Shown one piece after another: positions 41,288-50,952 of a stretch of 64,000 nucleotides of DNA. How positions within the stretch are numbered: position 1 is the stretch's first letter; each line of letters starts with the position of its first letter. The stretch is from positions 372,001-436,000 of the forward strand of contig JAXLYE010000005.1 of NCBI GenBank assembly GCA_046351595.1. Direction: 5' to 3'. The DNA is from JAXLYE01 sp046351595 (GTDB lineage: Bacteria; Myxococcota_A; Polyangia; Palsa-1104; JAEUJZ01). The position numbers and the translations under genes are program-made. A model generated the notes under the pieces. It worked only from the letters and a program-made list of their open reading frames with translations, was not told the origin of the DNA and ran no database searches.

Positions 41288-44041
41288 ATGTTGAAGCGAG
41301 CGAGCGGGCCTTGTGTGCAAGCGCTGCGCGGGCTGTGGATCGGGGGCGCGGTCGGGATTGGGGCCTTTGGCTGTGCGCCCGGGCGTGCGCCGTCCGCGGC
41401 CTCGCCAGCGCCTGCGGCCTCGACCGCCCCCGCGGCCTCGACCGCCCCCGCTGACGCGGCGCTGCGCCCGGCGGCGGTGCGGTACTGCGACCCGGGCGGC
41501 GCGGCGGCGCGCGCGGCCCGCACCGTCCCGCCGTCGCAGGGGACCGAGCTCGAGCCGTCGGCCCGGCGCCAGGTACCCGGCCGCCCCGCGGATCGCTGCG
41601 AGGTCGCCGACAGCAACCTGCAGCGCGCCGAGGCGGCCCTCCACACGGGGCGCCTGCCCGAGGTCGGGGCGCGCCCGCCCGCGACCGGGACGTGGGACGG
41701 CCGCACGCCGCCGCTGTACAGCGATCGGGTGGCGCAGCGCCTCGGGCTCAGCGCGACCGAGCAGGCGCTGCTCCTGCGCAACCGCTTCGTCGTGCTCGAC
41801 CGTGCTCCCTTCTTGCGCGCCGGCTCGTTCGCGCGGCTGTTCCATGAGATCTACCAGGCCGAGCTGCCGCTGTACGTCTCGGCCGACGCCGTGCTGGCCG
41901 CGGTCTTCGCCTCGAGCGAGGGGCTGTTGCAGACCGTCGAGAGCGAGCGCCTGCGGCCGCTGCTCGGCCAGGTCCTGCGCGCCCTGCACTGCGCGCTGCC
42001 GGCGGCGGCCGTGGACTACCCGCGCGAGGTCGCCGCCGACCTCGACCTGTACCTGGCCACGGCGCTGTCGCTGCTCGAGGACAGGCCCGTCCCCAGCCAC
42101 TTCGGCGCCGATGCCGAGGTGGCGGCCCTGCTCGAGCGCGGTCGCCGCGCCGACGCCATGGCCGAGGTGACCCTGTTCGGGCGGTCGCGGATCGTCGACT
42201 TCACGCAGCTGCAGCCGCGCGGCCACTACGCGACCCCTGCCGAGGGTGCGGCCGAGGGCGTCGAGGGTGCGGCCGACGCCGCGGCGAGCCCGCTGGCCGG
42301 CTACTTCCGCGCCGTGATGTGGCTCTCGCGGCTGGAGCTGAACCTGGTGTCGCGCTCGTGCCGCAGCTCGCAGCCGGGCCTGCAGCTCGACCCCAGCGAG
42401 ACCCCGCGCGAGGCCGCGGACGCGCTGGCGCTGGCCGATCTGGCGCAGCGCAGCGGCGCGCTGCCCGAGCTCAACAGGATCGAGCGGGCCTTGCGCACGC
42501 TGGCCGGGCCGCGCGAGGACGTCGGCATCGAGGCGCTGCTGCGGCTGCGGCGCGAGGCGGGCATCGGCCGCATCACCATCCCCGAGAGCGCCGCGGCGCT
42601 GCGCGCCCGGATCGGCAGCGGCTTCCGGCGCACCGCCCGCCAGCACTACATGCCCGAGGGCGCGACCGAGCTGCCGGTGATCGCCACGCTGCTCGGGGCC
42701 GCGGTGGTCGCCGACGCCGCGGCGACGCGGCCGCTGGTGCACTCCGAGGTCCCGGGCCGCCACCGCCTGCGCGCCGTCGACCTCGGGTTCGTGCTCGGGC
42801 ACGACCGCGCGACCGCCTACCTCGCCGACGATCTGAAGGGGTTCCCGGCGCTGGCGGCGCAGCTCGCGGCCGCGCGCCAGGGCCTTGCGCGCGCCGTCGC
42901 CGCCGCGGTCGACGCCCCGGACCTGTACTCGGCGTGGCTCGGCGGCGTCCGCGGGCTGGCAGCGCCACCTGGGGGGACGGTGCCCTCGTTCATGGCCGGC
43001 GAGGCGTTCCACGATCTGCGCCTGAACTCAGCGCTCGCCGGCTTCGGGCAGCTGCGGCACAGCTATGTGCTGATGGCCGCGCAGTCCTACTCCGAGGGCG
43101 GCTGCGAGATCCCGGACGGCTACGTCGACCCGGCGGTGGCGGTGTACGAGGCGGTGGCGCGCTACGCCGAGCGCGGGGCGGCGGCGCTGCGCGAGCTCGA
43201 CCCCGAGGACAAGAGCGCCGCGCAGCCCTACTTCCGGCGCCTGCGCGAGGTCATGCAGATCCTCGTCGGCCTCTCGCGGCACGAGCTCAGCAACCAGCCG
43301 CTGCCCCAGGCGGGCCGCGACTTCCTGTCGATGGTCGCGGAGATGACGCCCGAGACCTCGGGCAGCCCGCCGACCTACACCGGCTGGTACTTCGACCTGT
43401 TCCGGCGCCGCCAGGACGAGGCGCTGGTCGACGCCGACTTCCTCACCGACTTCTTCACCGCCGGCGACGGCTCGGGGGTCGCGTACGTCGGGGCGCAGGC
43501 GCCGGCGCTCGGCGTGTTCGTGGTCGACACCGGTGGGCCGCCGCGGCTCATGGTCGGTCCCGTCGCGCGCGCCTACCAGCTGAGCGGGCCGCAGTCGCCG
43601 CGGCTGTCCGCGCTGCCCGGCCCCCAGGCGCCCGGAGCCCCGGTCCCGCCGCGCCTCGAGCGGCCGTGGGCGCAGAGCTACACCGCGCCGCCGCCGAAGG
43701 TCCCCGCGCTCCGCCTCGAGGGCCACATCTGCGACAGCAGCGACGGCGGCGGCGAGGGCATGGCGCCGCGCGGGGTGTTCACGCTGCGCAGCGGGCAGGC
43801 GCTCGGTCCGGTGCGCATCGACCTTCTGGACCACCACTACGCGCCCGTCGCGACGCAGAGCCGCGTGGTCACGGCCGGCGAGTCGCGCTTCGTGCTCGTG
43901 CCGCGCCGCGGCTGGGCCGGCGTGCAGGGCGTGGCGCTGCGTGTCGGCGACTTCTCCTGGCGCTGGCAGCGTCAGGCCATGAGCTGCGCCGTCAGCCTCG
44001 AGCTGGTGCCGACCGCCGCCGGCCCCCGCGCCGCAGAGTGA
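41288..44041 (+). CDS. DUF3160 lipoprotein
   Basis: This 917-residue lipoprotein (GAFGC, Cys-29) has an Ala/Pro/Thr linker with a small repeat, then a long helical and beta domain of the DUF3160 type common in Myxococcota: FVVLDRAPFLRAGSFARLF near 170, YVSADAVLAA, RHRLRAVDLGFVLGHDRA, SYVLMAAQSYSEGG and PPPKVPALRLEGHICDSSDGGGEGMA near the C-terminus (given here by key residues). The function of the family is unknown. It is divergent from the two-component system at 40,444 and could be one of its targets, judging only by position. Confidence 0.82.
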   Translation: MLKRASGPCVQALRGLWIGGAVGIGAFGCAPGRAPSAASPAPAASTAPAASTAPADAALRPAAVRYCDPGGAAARAARTVPPSQGTELEPSARRQVPGRPADRCEVADSNLQRAEAALHTGRLPEVGARPPATGTWDGRTPPLYSDRVAQRLGLSATEQALLLRNRFVVLDRAPFLRAGSFARLFHEIYQAELPLYVSADAVLAAVFASSEGLLQTVESERLRPLLGQVLRALHCALPAAAVDYPREVAADLDLYLATALSLLEDRPVPSHFGADAEVAALLERGRRADAMAEVTLFGRSRIVDFTQLQPRGHYATPAEGAAEGVEGAADAAASPLAGYFRAVMWLSRLELNLVSRSCRSSQPGLQLDPSETPREAADALALADLAQRSGALPELNRIERALRTLAGPREDVGIEALLRLRREAGIGRITIPESAAALRARIGSGFRRTARQHYMPEGATELPVIATLLGAAVVADAAATRPLVHSEVPGRHRLRAVDLGFVLGHDRATAYLADDLKGFPALAAQLAAARQGLARAVAAAVDAPDLYSAWLGGVRGLAAPPGGTVPSFMAGEAFHDLRLNSALAGFGQLRHSYVLMAAQSYSEGGCEIPDGYVDPAVAVYEAVARYAERGAAALRELDPEDKSAAQPYFRRLREVMQILVGLSRHELSNQPLPQAGRDFLSMVAEMTPETSGSPPTYTGWYFDLFRRRQDEALVDADFLTDFFTAGDGSGVAYVGAQAPALGVFVVDTGGPPRLMVGPVARAYQLSGPQSPRLSALPGPQAPGAPVPPRLERPWAQSYTAPPPKVPALRLEGHICDSSDGGGEGMAPRGVFTLRSGQALGPVRIDLLDHHYAPVATQSRVVTAGESRFVLVPRRGWAGVQGVALRVGDFSWRWQRQAMSCAVSLELVPTAAGPRAAE

Positions 44042-44075
44042 GCACCCGAGCGCCGGAGTGCGCTACCGTCGCGCC

Positions 44076-45737
44076 ATGTCCGCGGCCGGCGATGCCCCAA
44101 AGACCCTCGCGCCCGAGGCGGCGCCCGGCGACGCGGCCGGCTCGCCGCCGTCGGTGCTGGCCGGTGCGCGCGGCCGCCTGACGCTGGCCGCGACGTGCTC
44201 GATCACGCTCTCGACGACGACGCGGCTGGCCTCGGGGCGGACGGTCGTGCCCGAGGCGGCGCTGCCGATCAGCCTGTTCCTTCTGCCCGAGGAGCTGGAC
44301 GCGCTGCAGCGGCTCGCGCGGGCTCTGCGCAGCGGCCATGCGGCGCTCGTGCGGGCCGCGCTCGGCCGCCAGCGCACCGTCGAGCCGCAGGCGGCCGAGC
44401 AGGTGCTGGTGGCGCTGTGCCGCGAGGCGCTGGCGGCGTCGCCTCTGCTGCGCGAGCTGCTCGCGGTGTCCGAGCCGCCGTTCCGCCTGGTGCCGCGGCG
44501 GCCGCTGCAGCGTGAGCAGCCCCAGGCGCCGCTGCGCGTGCTGCGCGTGCTGCTCGATCGGTTGCCCGAGCGCCCGAGCGAGCCGCCGGACGCGCCCGGC
44601 CCGCCGCCGCTGCTCTTGGACCTGCGCGGCGCGCCGCTGGCCGGCTTCGGGCGCGCGCTCGGCTGGCTGTCCGCCGGGATCGACGCCGATGCGCTGCGGG
44701 CGCGCCTTCTGACCGAGGCGCCCGAGGTCGGTGTGGCCGTCGCGGCGCTCCTGCGCCACGGCGTGGTGCAGGGTGATGCGGCGGGGCCGCGGCTCGAGCT
44801 CTTGCCGGGTGAGCTCGCGCACCTCGGTCACGCGACGCTGCTCGCCAACCTGGGCGGCGCGCACGTGCTGATCGATCCGTGGCTGCCGGCGCAGAGCCGC
44901 GTCGACATCCTGCCGCCGCTGGCGGTGGCGGCGCTGCCCGAGCTGGCGGCGATCCTCCTGACGCACCACCACTTCGATCACCTCAACGTCGACACGCTGC
45001 TGCGCCTCGACAAGGCCGTGCCGATCTACATCCCGGCGCCGGTCGGCGGCGCGGCGCTCGAGCCGCGGAGCCGCGAGCTGCTCCGGTACCTCGGCTTCTC
45101 GGACGTGCGCGAGCTCGTGCCCGGCGAGGTGATCGAGCTCGGCGACGGCGGGCAGGTGGCGGCGGCGCCTTTTTACGGCGAGGACCCGACGCTCCTGGGC
45201 TACCGCGGCCTGTGCTACGTGCTCGTGCACGACGGCGCCGCCGCGCTCGTACACGTCGACAGCAGCACCGACCACCGCGGCTGCTCGCTGGTTTCGACGG
45301 GCGAGGCCGCGGCGCTGGTCCGCCGCTTCGGGCCGATGGCGCTGGTGCTCGCGACGCGCCGGCAGGAGCGCGGCCTGATGCTCGACTACCCGTTCGAGTT
45401 CCTGCTGCAGCCCGCGCCGCTGTGGGTCGCGCCGACGGAGAACTGCTGCAACGACGCGGCGTTCCTCGGCGCGCTCTGCCGCGCCTGCGGCACGACCCGT
45501 CTGGTCCTCTACTCCGAGGGCGGCGCCGACTTCTACCCCGACGGCACGGACTTCCTGCGCCGCCCCAGCACCCCGGCGCGATGCGCGCCCTACGAGTACC
45601 TGTGGGATCCGCTCGTGCGGATCGAGGACGCCTCGCGCGAGGCCGGCGCCGCGCTGTGCGTCTCGAGCCCCTACGACGTGTTCCGCATCGGCGACGGCGC
45701 GCGCCCGCCCGGGCCGGTCCGCCGCGTCAGCCCCTAG
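44076..45737 (+). CDS. metallo-beta-lactamase-fold hydrolase with long N-terminal extension
   Basis: This 553-residue protein ends in an MBL domain (about 245-545) with LGHATLLANLGGAHVLIDPW and the metal motif LTHHHFDHLN near 297, followed by VHVDSSTDHRG. It resembles UlaG/RomA-like hydrolases. The first 240 residues are an Arg/Leu/Pro-rich region without a recognised domain. ATG 44,076 is preferred to GTG 44,058; neither has a good ribosome site. Its 3' end overlaps the convergent permease stop by four bases. The substrate is unknown. Confidence 0.75.
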   Translation: MSAAGDAPKTLAPEAAPGDAAGSPPSVLAGARGRLTLAATCSITLSTTTRLASGRTVVPEAALPISLFLLPEELDALQRLARALRSGHAALVRAALGRQRTVEPQAAEQVLVALCREALAASPLLRELLAVSEPPFRLVPRRPLQREQPQAPLRVLRVLLDRLPERPSEPPDAPGPPPLLLDLRGAPLAGFGRALGWLSAGIDADALRARLLTEAPEVGVAVAALLRHGVVQGDAAGPRLELLPGELAHLGHATLLANLGGAHVLIDPWLPAQSRVDILPPLAVAALPELAAILLTHHHFDHLNVDTLLRLDKAVPIYIPAPVGGAALEPRSRELLRYLGFSDVRELVPGEVIELGDGGQVAAAPFYGEDPTLLGYRGLCYVLVHDGAAALVHVDSSTDHRGCSLVSTGEAAALVRRFGPMALVLATRRQERGLMLDYPFEFLLQPAPLWVAPTENCCNDAAFLGALCRACGTTRLVLYSEGGADFYPDGTDFLRRPSTPARCAPYEYLWDPLVRIEDASREAGAALCVSSPYDVFRIGDGARPPGPVRRVSP

Positions 45738-47293
45738 TGGCTGGGCCCCTCGGTCGGCTCGGTGACGTAGCGGGCGAGCAGGAAGACCACCGCCATCGCG
45801 CCGTAGGCCCCGACGAACGACCAGGCCGGCTTCAGCGCCACCAGCGTGTCGGCGGGCCCGAGGGTGTAGGAGTGCACCAGGCCGGTCAGGCTCAGCACCG
45901 CACCGGCCAGGCACCACAGGCCCGCCTGCACGAAGCGCCGCTCGATCACGCACACCGTCGAGGCCGCGAGCAGCATCGAGGTGAAGATGAAGCCGCGCTC
46001 CAGGGCGAAGGCGCCCTCGATGAAGGTGTCGGTGGCGTGGAAGGCGGTGTAGATCGAGTCGGTGAAGGGCCGGCCGGGGGCGCCCAGGCCGCCGATGCGC
46101 AGGCCGCTCTTGGCGAGCAGCGCGCCCCAGGCCGCGACGCCGGGCAGGATGCCGAGCACCACGGCGGGCGCGTGCTCGCGCGGCGTGGCCTGGAACGCCT
46201 GCGCCGTGATCACCAGCCCGATCCACAGCACGATGGCCATGCCCGCGTCGATGGGCACCGCCCAGGCGATGTAGCCGAGCGTGCCCGACAGGCAGACCAG
46301 CGTCGCGAAGGCGCCGTTGAGGATCGAGTAGCCGGCGCGCGCGCCGAGCGCCTTCCAGCCCGGGTGACCGATGTAGATCGTCGTCGGGAAGCACGAGCCG
46401 AACAGCGACGCCACCAGCGCCCCCATGCCGTTCATCAGGAGCGACGGGCGCGTCGGGTAGCTGTCGCCCGCGGCCTCGGCCGACTCGACGTTCTGCAGCG
46501 AGCCGATGAGGTCGAACAGCGCGATCGGCACGATCACCGACAGGAACTGCAGCAGGTAGCCGCTCGACAGGCCGTGCACGAGCGAGCTCACCACCGGGAC
46601 CGGCAGGTGCAGGCCGAGGTGCGTGCTCGGCTGGCCCATGGGCGCGAGCCGCGTGCCCCAGGCCAGCGCCGAGCCCAGCGCCACCGCGACGAGGCCGCCG
46701 GGCAGCCCGCCCTTGAACTTCACCCGCCCGAAGTAGGTCAGCATGACCACGGCCAGCGTCGCCAGGCCGACGATCGGGTGGGCGAAGGTGCGGAACAGGA
46801 AGCCGAGCGAGATGAAGCCGAGCGCGATGCCCGACAGCGTCGAGAGCAGGGCGGCGCGCGGCGTCGCCTTGCGCACGCGCTCGGCCACCAGCGACCCGAG
46901 CATGGTGATCAGCGACGAGCCGAAGCACGCGGCCAGGCCCGCCTGCCAGGCCAGCTGCGCGGCGTCGGTGCGCCCCGCGGACTCGGCCGCGATCTTGGTC
47001 GGCAGCATGACCAGGAACACGTACGACAGCAGCGACACCGTGTTGATGCCGTAGGGCAGGGCGCACACGTCGCTGCGGCCGGTCGCGCGGCCGAGCGCCA
47101 TGGCCTGCCGCGCGTAGAAGATGTTGCCGACGAGCAGCGACACCGCGGCGCCGGGCAGGATGCGCCCGTACAGAAGCTCGTCGGGGAAGCCGAGGACGAA
47201 CTTGCAGAGGGAGTTGATGAGGAGGAGCTGGACCAGGTTGTCGAGGGCGAGCCCGAAGAACCCGTCGATATCCCCGCGCACAAACCAGCGCAT
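45734..47293 (-). CDS. NCS2/AzgA-like permease
   Basis: This 519-residue protein has about 12-14 membrane helices and motifs of the nucleobase-cation symporter-2 superfamily, such as RSDVCALPYGINTVSLLSYVF, GIALGFISLGFLFR and FGSCFPTTIYIGHPGW. Members carry purines, pyrimidines or related compounds; the substrate here cannot be read. It has no evident ribosome site at 47,293. It lies next to, but outside, the PTS operon. Confidence 0.75.
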   Translation of the reverse strand: MRWFVRGDIDGFFGLALDNLVQLLLINSLCKFVLGFPDELLYGRILPGAAVSLLVGNIFYARQAMALGRATGRSDVCALPYGINTVSLLSYVFLVMLPTKIAAESAGRTDAAQLAWQAGLAACFGSSLITMLGSLVAERVRKATPRAALLSTLSGIALGFISLGFLFRTFAHPIVGLATLAVVMLTYFGRVKFKGGLPGGLVAVALGSALAWGTRLAPMGQPSTHLGLHLPVPVVSSLVHGLSSGYLLQFLSVIVPIALFDLIGSLQNVESAEAAGDSYPTRPSLLMNGMGALVASLFGSCFPTTIYIGHPGWKALGARAGYSILNGAFATLVCLSGTLGYIAWAVPIDAGMAIVLWIGLVITAQAFQATPREHAPAVVLGILPGVAAWGALLAKSGLRIGGLGAPGRPFTDSIYTAFHATDTFIEGAFALERGFIFTSMLLAASTVCVIERRFVQAGLWCLAGAVLSLTGLVHSYTLGPADTLVALKPAWSFVGAYGAMAVVFLLARYVTEPTEGPSH

Positions 47294-47381
47294 CTAAGAC
47301 GTTTAGGATACTTGAAAGGGAGCGGGAAGAATACGGCGCGTTGCGTTAGGCGGATCACGACGCCGTCGGGCGCGTCGTCCG

Positions 47382-47456
47382 CTCCGCGCTCAGGCTGGCG
47401 CTCCGCGCTCAGGCTGGCGCTCAGCGCTCGGGCTGGCGCTCAGCGCTCGGGCTGGC
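47382..47456. repeat. 19-bp tandem repeat, four copies, overlapping ptsI stop
   Basis: Units CTCCGCGCTCAGGCTGGCG at 47,382 and 47,401 are identical, and the diverged CTCAGCGCTCGGGCTGGCG begins at 47,420 and 47,439. The last unit overlaps the stop codon of ptsI. Confidence 0.8.
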
Positions 47457-49272
47457 CGAGCTCGGCCAGATCGCTGAGCGCCTCGCGCATCGCCTCGCGC
47501 ACCGTCGCCTCGACCGCCTCGGCGCTGGGCAGCGTCAGGACGTGCTCGGCGAGCTTGGTGGCGTCGAGCAGCGTCGCCCGGCGCAGCACGCGCTTGACCA
47601 GCGGCAGCGACGCCGCGTTCATCGACAGGTCGTCGACGCCCATGCCGAGCAGGACGAGGGTGTGCAGCGGGTCGCCGGCCATCTCGCCGCAGATCGCCAC
47701 GCGCCGCCCGGCCGAGTGCCCGGCCTCGACGGTCATCTTGATCATGCGCAGCACCGCCGGGTGCAGCGGCTGGTACAGGTAGCCGACGTGCTCGTTCAGG
47801 CGATCGAGCGCCAGCGCGTACTGGATCAGGTCGTTGGTGCCGATGGAGAAGAAGTCCGCCTCCTTCGCCAGGTGGTCGGCGACCAGCACCGCCGAGGGCA
47901 TCTCGATCATGATGCCGATGGGGATGTCCTCGGCGTACTGCAGGCCCTCGCGCGAAAGCTCGGCCTTGCACTCCTCGACGACGGCCTTGGCCTCGCGCAG
48001 CTCGGCGACGCCCGAGACCATCGGGAACATCAGGCGCATGCGGCCGTGGATGGCGGCGCGAAGCAGGCCCCGGATCTGCGACTTGAAGAAGGCGCGCTCG
48101 CGCAGGCACAGGCGCAGCGAGCGCAGGCCGAGCGCGGGGTTGGGCTCCTCGCCGGTGATGTGGCCCGAGAGCTTGGACAGAAACGGCGCCACCTTGTCGA
48201 CGCCGAGGTCGAAGGTGCGGAACGTCGCCGGGAACGGCGCGACGCGGCGCAGCACCCCGCGCGCGTGCATGAGGTGCTCCTCCTCGCGCGGGAAGTCCTC
48301 GCGGTCGAGGAACAAGAACTCGGTGCGGTACAGGCCGATGCCCTCGGCGCCGTAGTCCAGGGCCAGCGGCACCTCGTCGGCCAGCTCGACGTTGGCGAGC
48401 AGGCGCACGCGCACGTGGTCGCGCGTCTCGGCCGGCTCGTTGCGCTCGCGCAAGAGCACCTCGATGCGGTGGTGCTGGGTGCGCGCCTTCTCGCGGTAGG
48501 TCTCGACCTGATCCGGGCGCGGGCACAGGATCACCTCGCCGCGGCTGCCGTCGACGATCAGCAGGTCGCCGGTGCCCACCGCGTCGGTGATGTTGTCCAG
48601 GCCGACGACCGCGGGGATGGCGAAGGCCTGCGCCAGGATCGAGGTGTGCGAGGTGCGGCCGCCCGCGTCGGTGACCAGCGCCGAGACGCTGTTCCGGTGC
48701 AGGTGCACGGCGTCGGCCGGCGACAGGTCGTGCGCGACGACGATGGCGCCGTAGGGCGGCTGCATGCCGGTGGTGTCGTTGCCCAGGAGGTTCCGCAGCA
48801 CCTGCTCACCGACGAACTCGACGTCGCTCTTGCGCTCGCGGAAGTACTCGATGTCGATGGCGTCGAAGCGCTGCTGGATCTCCTCGACGGTGCGGCGCAG
48901 CGCCCACTCGGCGTTGATCAGCTCGTCGCGGATCTTGCGGCGCGTCTCGCCGATCAGGTGCTCGTCGTGGAGGATGAGCTGGTGGGCCTCGAGGATGCTG
49001 TCGCTGTCCTCGCTCTGCTTCAGCTTGTGCTTGAGCCGCTCGAGCTGCTCGTCGGTGCGCACCACGGCCTCGTCGAGGCGCATGTGCTCGGAGGCGACCT
49101 CGGCGGCCGGGATGTGGCGCTTGGGCGTCTTGAGCCGCCGCCGGTCGAGCACGAAGGCGCGGCCGACCGCGATGCCGGGCGAGGCCGCGATGCCGGTGCG
49201 GACCTCCGTGCTCAGCGGGCGGGACGGCGAGGCCAGCGGCCTGTAGGGGCCACTCTCGTCGGGACCGGGCAT
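47440..49272 (-). CDS. ptsI: phosphoenolpyruvate-protein phosphotransferase (PTS enzyme I)
   Basis: This 610-residue protein is a complete enzyme I. It has the N-terminal HPr-binding domain (about 20-250, active His in GGRTSHTSILAQ), the linker and the PEP-binding barrel with GIGLYRTEFLF, FPMVSGVAELREA, GIMIEMPSA, FSIGTNDLIQYALALDR and the Cys of RVAICGEMAGDP. It autophosphorylates from PEP and passes the group to HPr. ATG 49,272 is preceded by GAGGAG inside the end of the HPr gene, 4 bp away, so the two are coupled. No sugar permease is nearby, which points to a regulatory PTS. Confidence 0.96.
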   Translation of the reverse strand: MPGPDESGPYRPLASPSRPLSTEVRTGIAASPGIAVGRAFVLDRRRLKTPKRHIPAAEVASEHMRLDEAVVRTDEQLERLKHKLKQSEDSDSILEAHQLILHDEHLIGETRRKIRDELINAEWALRRTVEEIQQRFDAIDIEYFRERKSDVEFVGEQVLRNLLGNDTTGMQPPYGAIVVAHDLSPADAVHLHRNSVSALVTDAGGRTSHTSILAQAFAIPAVVGLDNITDAVGTGDLLIVDGSRGEVILCPRPDQVETYREKARTQHHRIEVLLRERNEPAETRDHVRVRLLANVELADEVPLALDYGAEGIGLYRTEFLFLDREDFPREEEHLMHARGVLRRVAPFPATFRTFDLGVDKVAPFLSKLSGHITGEEPNPALGLRSLRLCLRERAFFKSQIRGLLRAAIHGRMRLMFPMVSGVAELREAKAVVEECKAELSREGLQYAEDIPIGIMIEMPSAVLVADHLAKEADFFSIGTNDLIQYALALDRLNEHVGYLYQPLHPAVLRMIKMTVEAGHSAGRRVAICGEMAGDPLHTLVLLGMGVDDLSMNAASLPLVKRVLRRATLLDATKLAEHVLTLPSAEAVEATVREAMREALSDLAELGQPER

Positions 49273-49276
49273 GGCG

Positions 49277-49546
49277 TCACTCCTCGCCGAAGCCGCTGTC
49301 GACGAGCTGGCTGAGGGCGACCATGCACTCCTTGGCGTCATCGCCGTCGCAGGTGATGGTGATCTCGCTGCCCTTGGCCGCCACCAAAAGGAGCACGCCC
49401 ATGATGCTCTTGCCGTTGACGTCCTGGCCGTCCTTGCGCACCGTGACCGCGCTGCGATAGCGGTTGGCCAGCTGGACGAACTTCGTCGAGGCGCGGGCGT
49501 GCAGCCCCGCCTTGTTGACGATCTTGAGCGTTGCCGTGCTGACCAT
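49277..49546 (-). CDS. ptsH: phosphocarrier protein HPr
   Basis: This 89-residue HPr has the active-site NKAGLHARAS with His-15-like His and the regulatory KSIMGVLLL with the Ser-46-like Ser that HPr kinase phosphorylates. Both control sites are intact, which fits the hprK gene in the same operon. The start at ATG 49,546 fits the family; longer starts add a non-conserved leader. Confidence 0.95.
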   Translation of the reverse strand: MVSTATLKIVNKAGLHARASTKFVQLANRYRSAVTVRKDGQDVNGKSIMGVLLLVAAKGSEITITCDGDDAKECMVALSQLVDSGFGEE

Positions 49547-49588
49547 GTCGTGTCCCTGGCCGCTCGCCAAAAGGGGGCAGGGCGGCGG

Positions 49589-49987
49589 CTATTCGATGTG
49601 GATGGATCGGGTCGCGGTGGTGACCAGATCGTTGACCAGCGAGGTCGCGCTGCGCGTGCGGTCCAGCGTGCCGAGCTTCACCAGCATCGGCATGTTGACG
49701 CCGGTGACGACGTGGCCGGACTCGTTGCACTTGCGGCAGCAGATGCGGGCCGGCGTGCTGCCGACGAGATCGACCAGGAACAGCACGTCCTGCCAGGAGG
49801 TGATGCCCATCGAGGCCACCGCCTGGTTGATCTTCTCGTCGACGGCGTTGGGCCCGTCGCTGGGTTCGACCCCGACCGCTGTGACCAGCGGCAGGTCCAT
49901 GTGTAAAAACGACTGCGCGGCATCGATCATGTCCGCGCCGGCGCGACCGTGTGTGACGACTACCACAGCAGTGAGCGAGGCGCTCAT
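49589..49987 (-). CDS. PTS mannose-family EIIA component
   Basis: This 132-residue protein is an EIIA-Man domain with the phospho-acceptor His in VVVTHGRAG and the LFLVDLVGSTPA stretch. In this operon type it is an orphan without EIIB or EIIC, so it is thought to report PTS phosphorylation state. A GGAGAG site precedes the ATG, which overlaps the rapZ stop. Confidence 0.9.
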   Translation of the reverse strand: MSASLTAVVVVTHGRAGADMIDAAQSFLHMDLPLVTAVGVEPSDGPNAVDEKINQAVASMGITSWQDVLFLVDLVGSTPARICCRKCNESGHVVTGVNMPMLVKLGTLDRTRSATSLVNDLVTTATRSIHIE

Positions 49988-50862
49988 GATTCTCTCCCCC
50001 GACCGAGCTCGCGGTGTCTAACTGTAATTTGGTAACGCGAACCCAGTCGATTGAAAAGTTCGGTGACGATGGCGACCGAGCGGTGGCGACCGCCGGTACA
50101 GCCGATGGCGACGGTGAGGTACGACTTGCCCTCGCGCTGGGCGCGCGGCAGGTAGAAGTCGAGCAGCGCCGCCGCCCGATCGAGGAACTGATCGGCGTCG
50201 GGGTGGCTCAACACGAAGCGCGCCACCTCGGGCACCAGCCCGGTCTGGGCCGACAGCTCGGCGACGAAGTAGGGGTTGGGCAAAAAGCGCACGTCGAGGA
50301 CCAGATCGGCCTCGGCGGGCATGCCCTGCTTGTAGCCGAAGGACAGGAACGTCACGGCCAGCGGCTGCCCGTGGCGGCCGTAGCGCTCCATGATGACGCC
50401 CTTGAGCTGGTGGACGTTGAGGCTGCCGGTGTCGACGACCGCGTGCGCGTCCTCGCGCAGCGGCAGGAGCTCGCGGCGCTCGTCGAGGATGGCGGCGCGC
50501 AGGTCGTCGCCGTGCAGCGGGTGGCGGCGCCGCGTCTCGGAGAAGCGGCGCAAGAGCACGTCGTCCGGCGCGTCGAGGAACAGCACCTCGAGATCGTGCC
50601 CGGCGGCGCGCAGATCGGCCATGGCGGCGCGGAAGCCCGCGAGGTACTCGCCCTCGCGCGCGTCGATCACCAGCGCCGCCTGCTGCTGCCCGCTCTGCCC
50701 GAGCAGCGTGACGAACTGGTTCAGGAGCGGCAGCGGCAGGTTGTCGACGCAGTAGAAGCCGACGTCTTCGAGCGCGCGCAGCGCCGTCGACTTGCCGGCG
50801 CCCGAGACGCCGGTCACGACGAGGATGCGCATGCGCTTGGGGCTGACCGCTGGCTGTTCCAT
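49984..50862 (-). CDS. rapZ: RapZ/YvcJ-family nucleotide-binding RNA regulator
   Basis: This 292-residue protein has a P-loop VTGVSGAGKSTALRALED, FYCVDNLPLPLL, the RRRHPL stretch, SFGYKQGMPAEADLVLDVRFLPNPY and the C-terminal IGCTGGRHRSVAIV typical of RapZ. In E. coli RapZ directs RNase E to the small RNA GlmZ and controls amino-sugar synthesis; here the exact target is unknown. It is in the middle of the PTS/rpoN operon as in other proteobacteria. Confidence 0.93.
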   Translation of the reverse strand: MEQPAVSPKRMRILVVTGVSGAGKSTALRALEDVGFYCVDNLPLPLLNQFVTLLGQSGQQQAALVIDAREGEYLAGFRAAMADLRAAGHDLEVLFLDAPDDVLLRRFSETRRRHPLHGDDLRAAILDERRELLPLREDAHAVVDTGSLNVHQLKGVIMERYGRHGQPLAVTFLSFGYKQGMPAEADLVLDVRFLPNPYFVAELSAQTGLVPEVARFVLSHPDADQFLDRAAALLDFYLPRAQREGKSYLTVAIGCTGGRHRSVAIVTELFNRLGSRYQITVRHRELGRGRES

Positions 50863-50952
50863 GTCTCTCGGTCTGATTGTTCCAGAAGGCCCGGAAAAGG
50901 CCCCTACAGGACCCCAAATGGGCGTCGATAAAAGACCCTTACAGGGCCAAAG

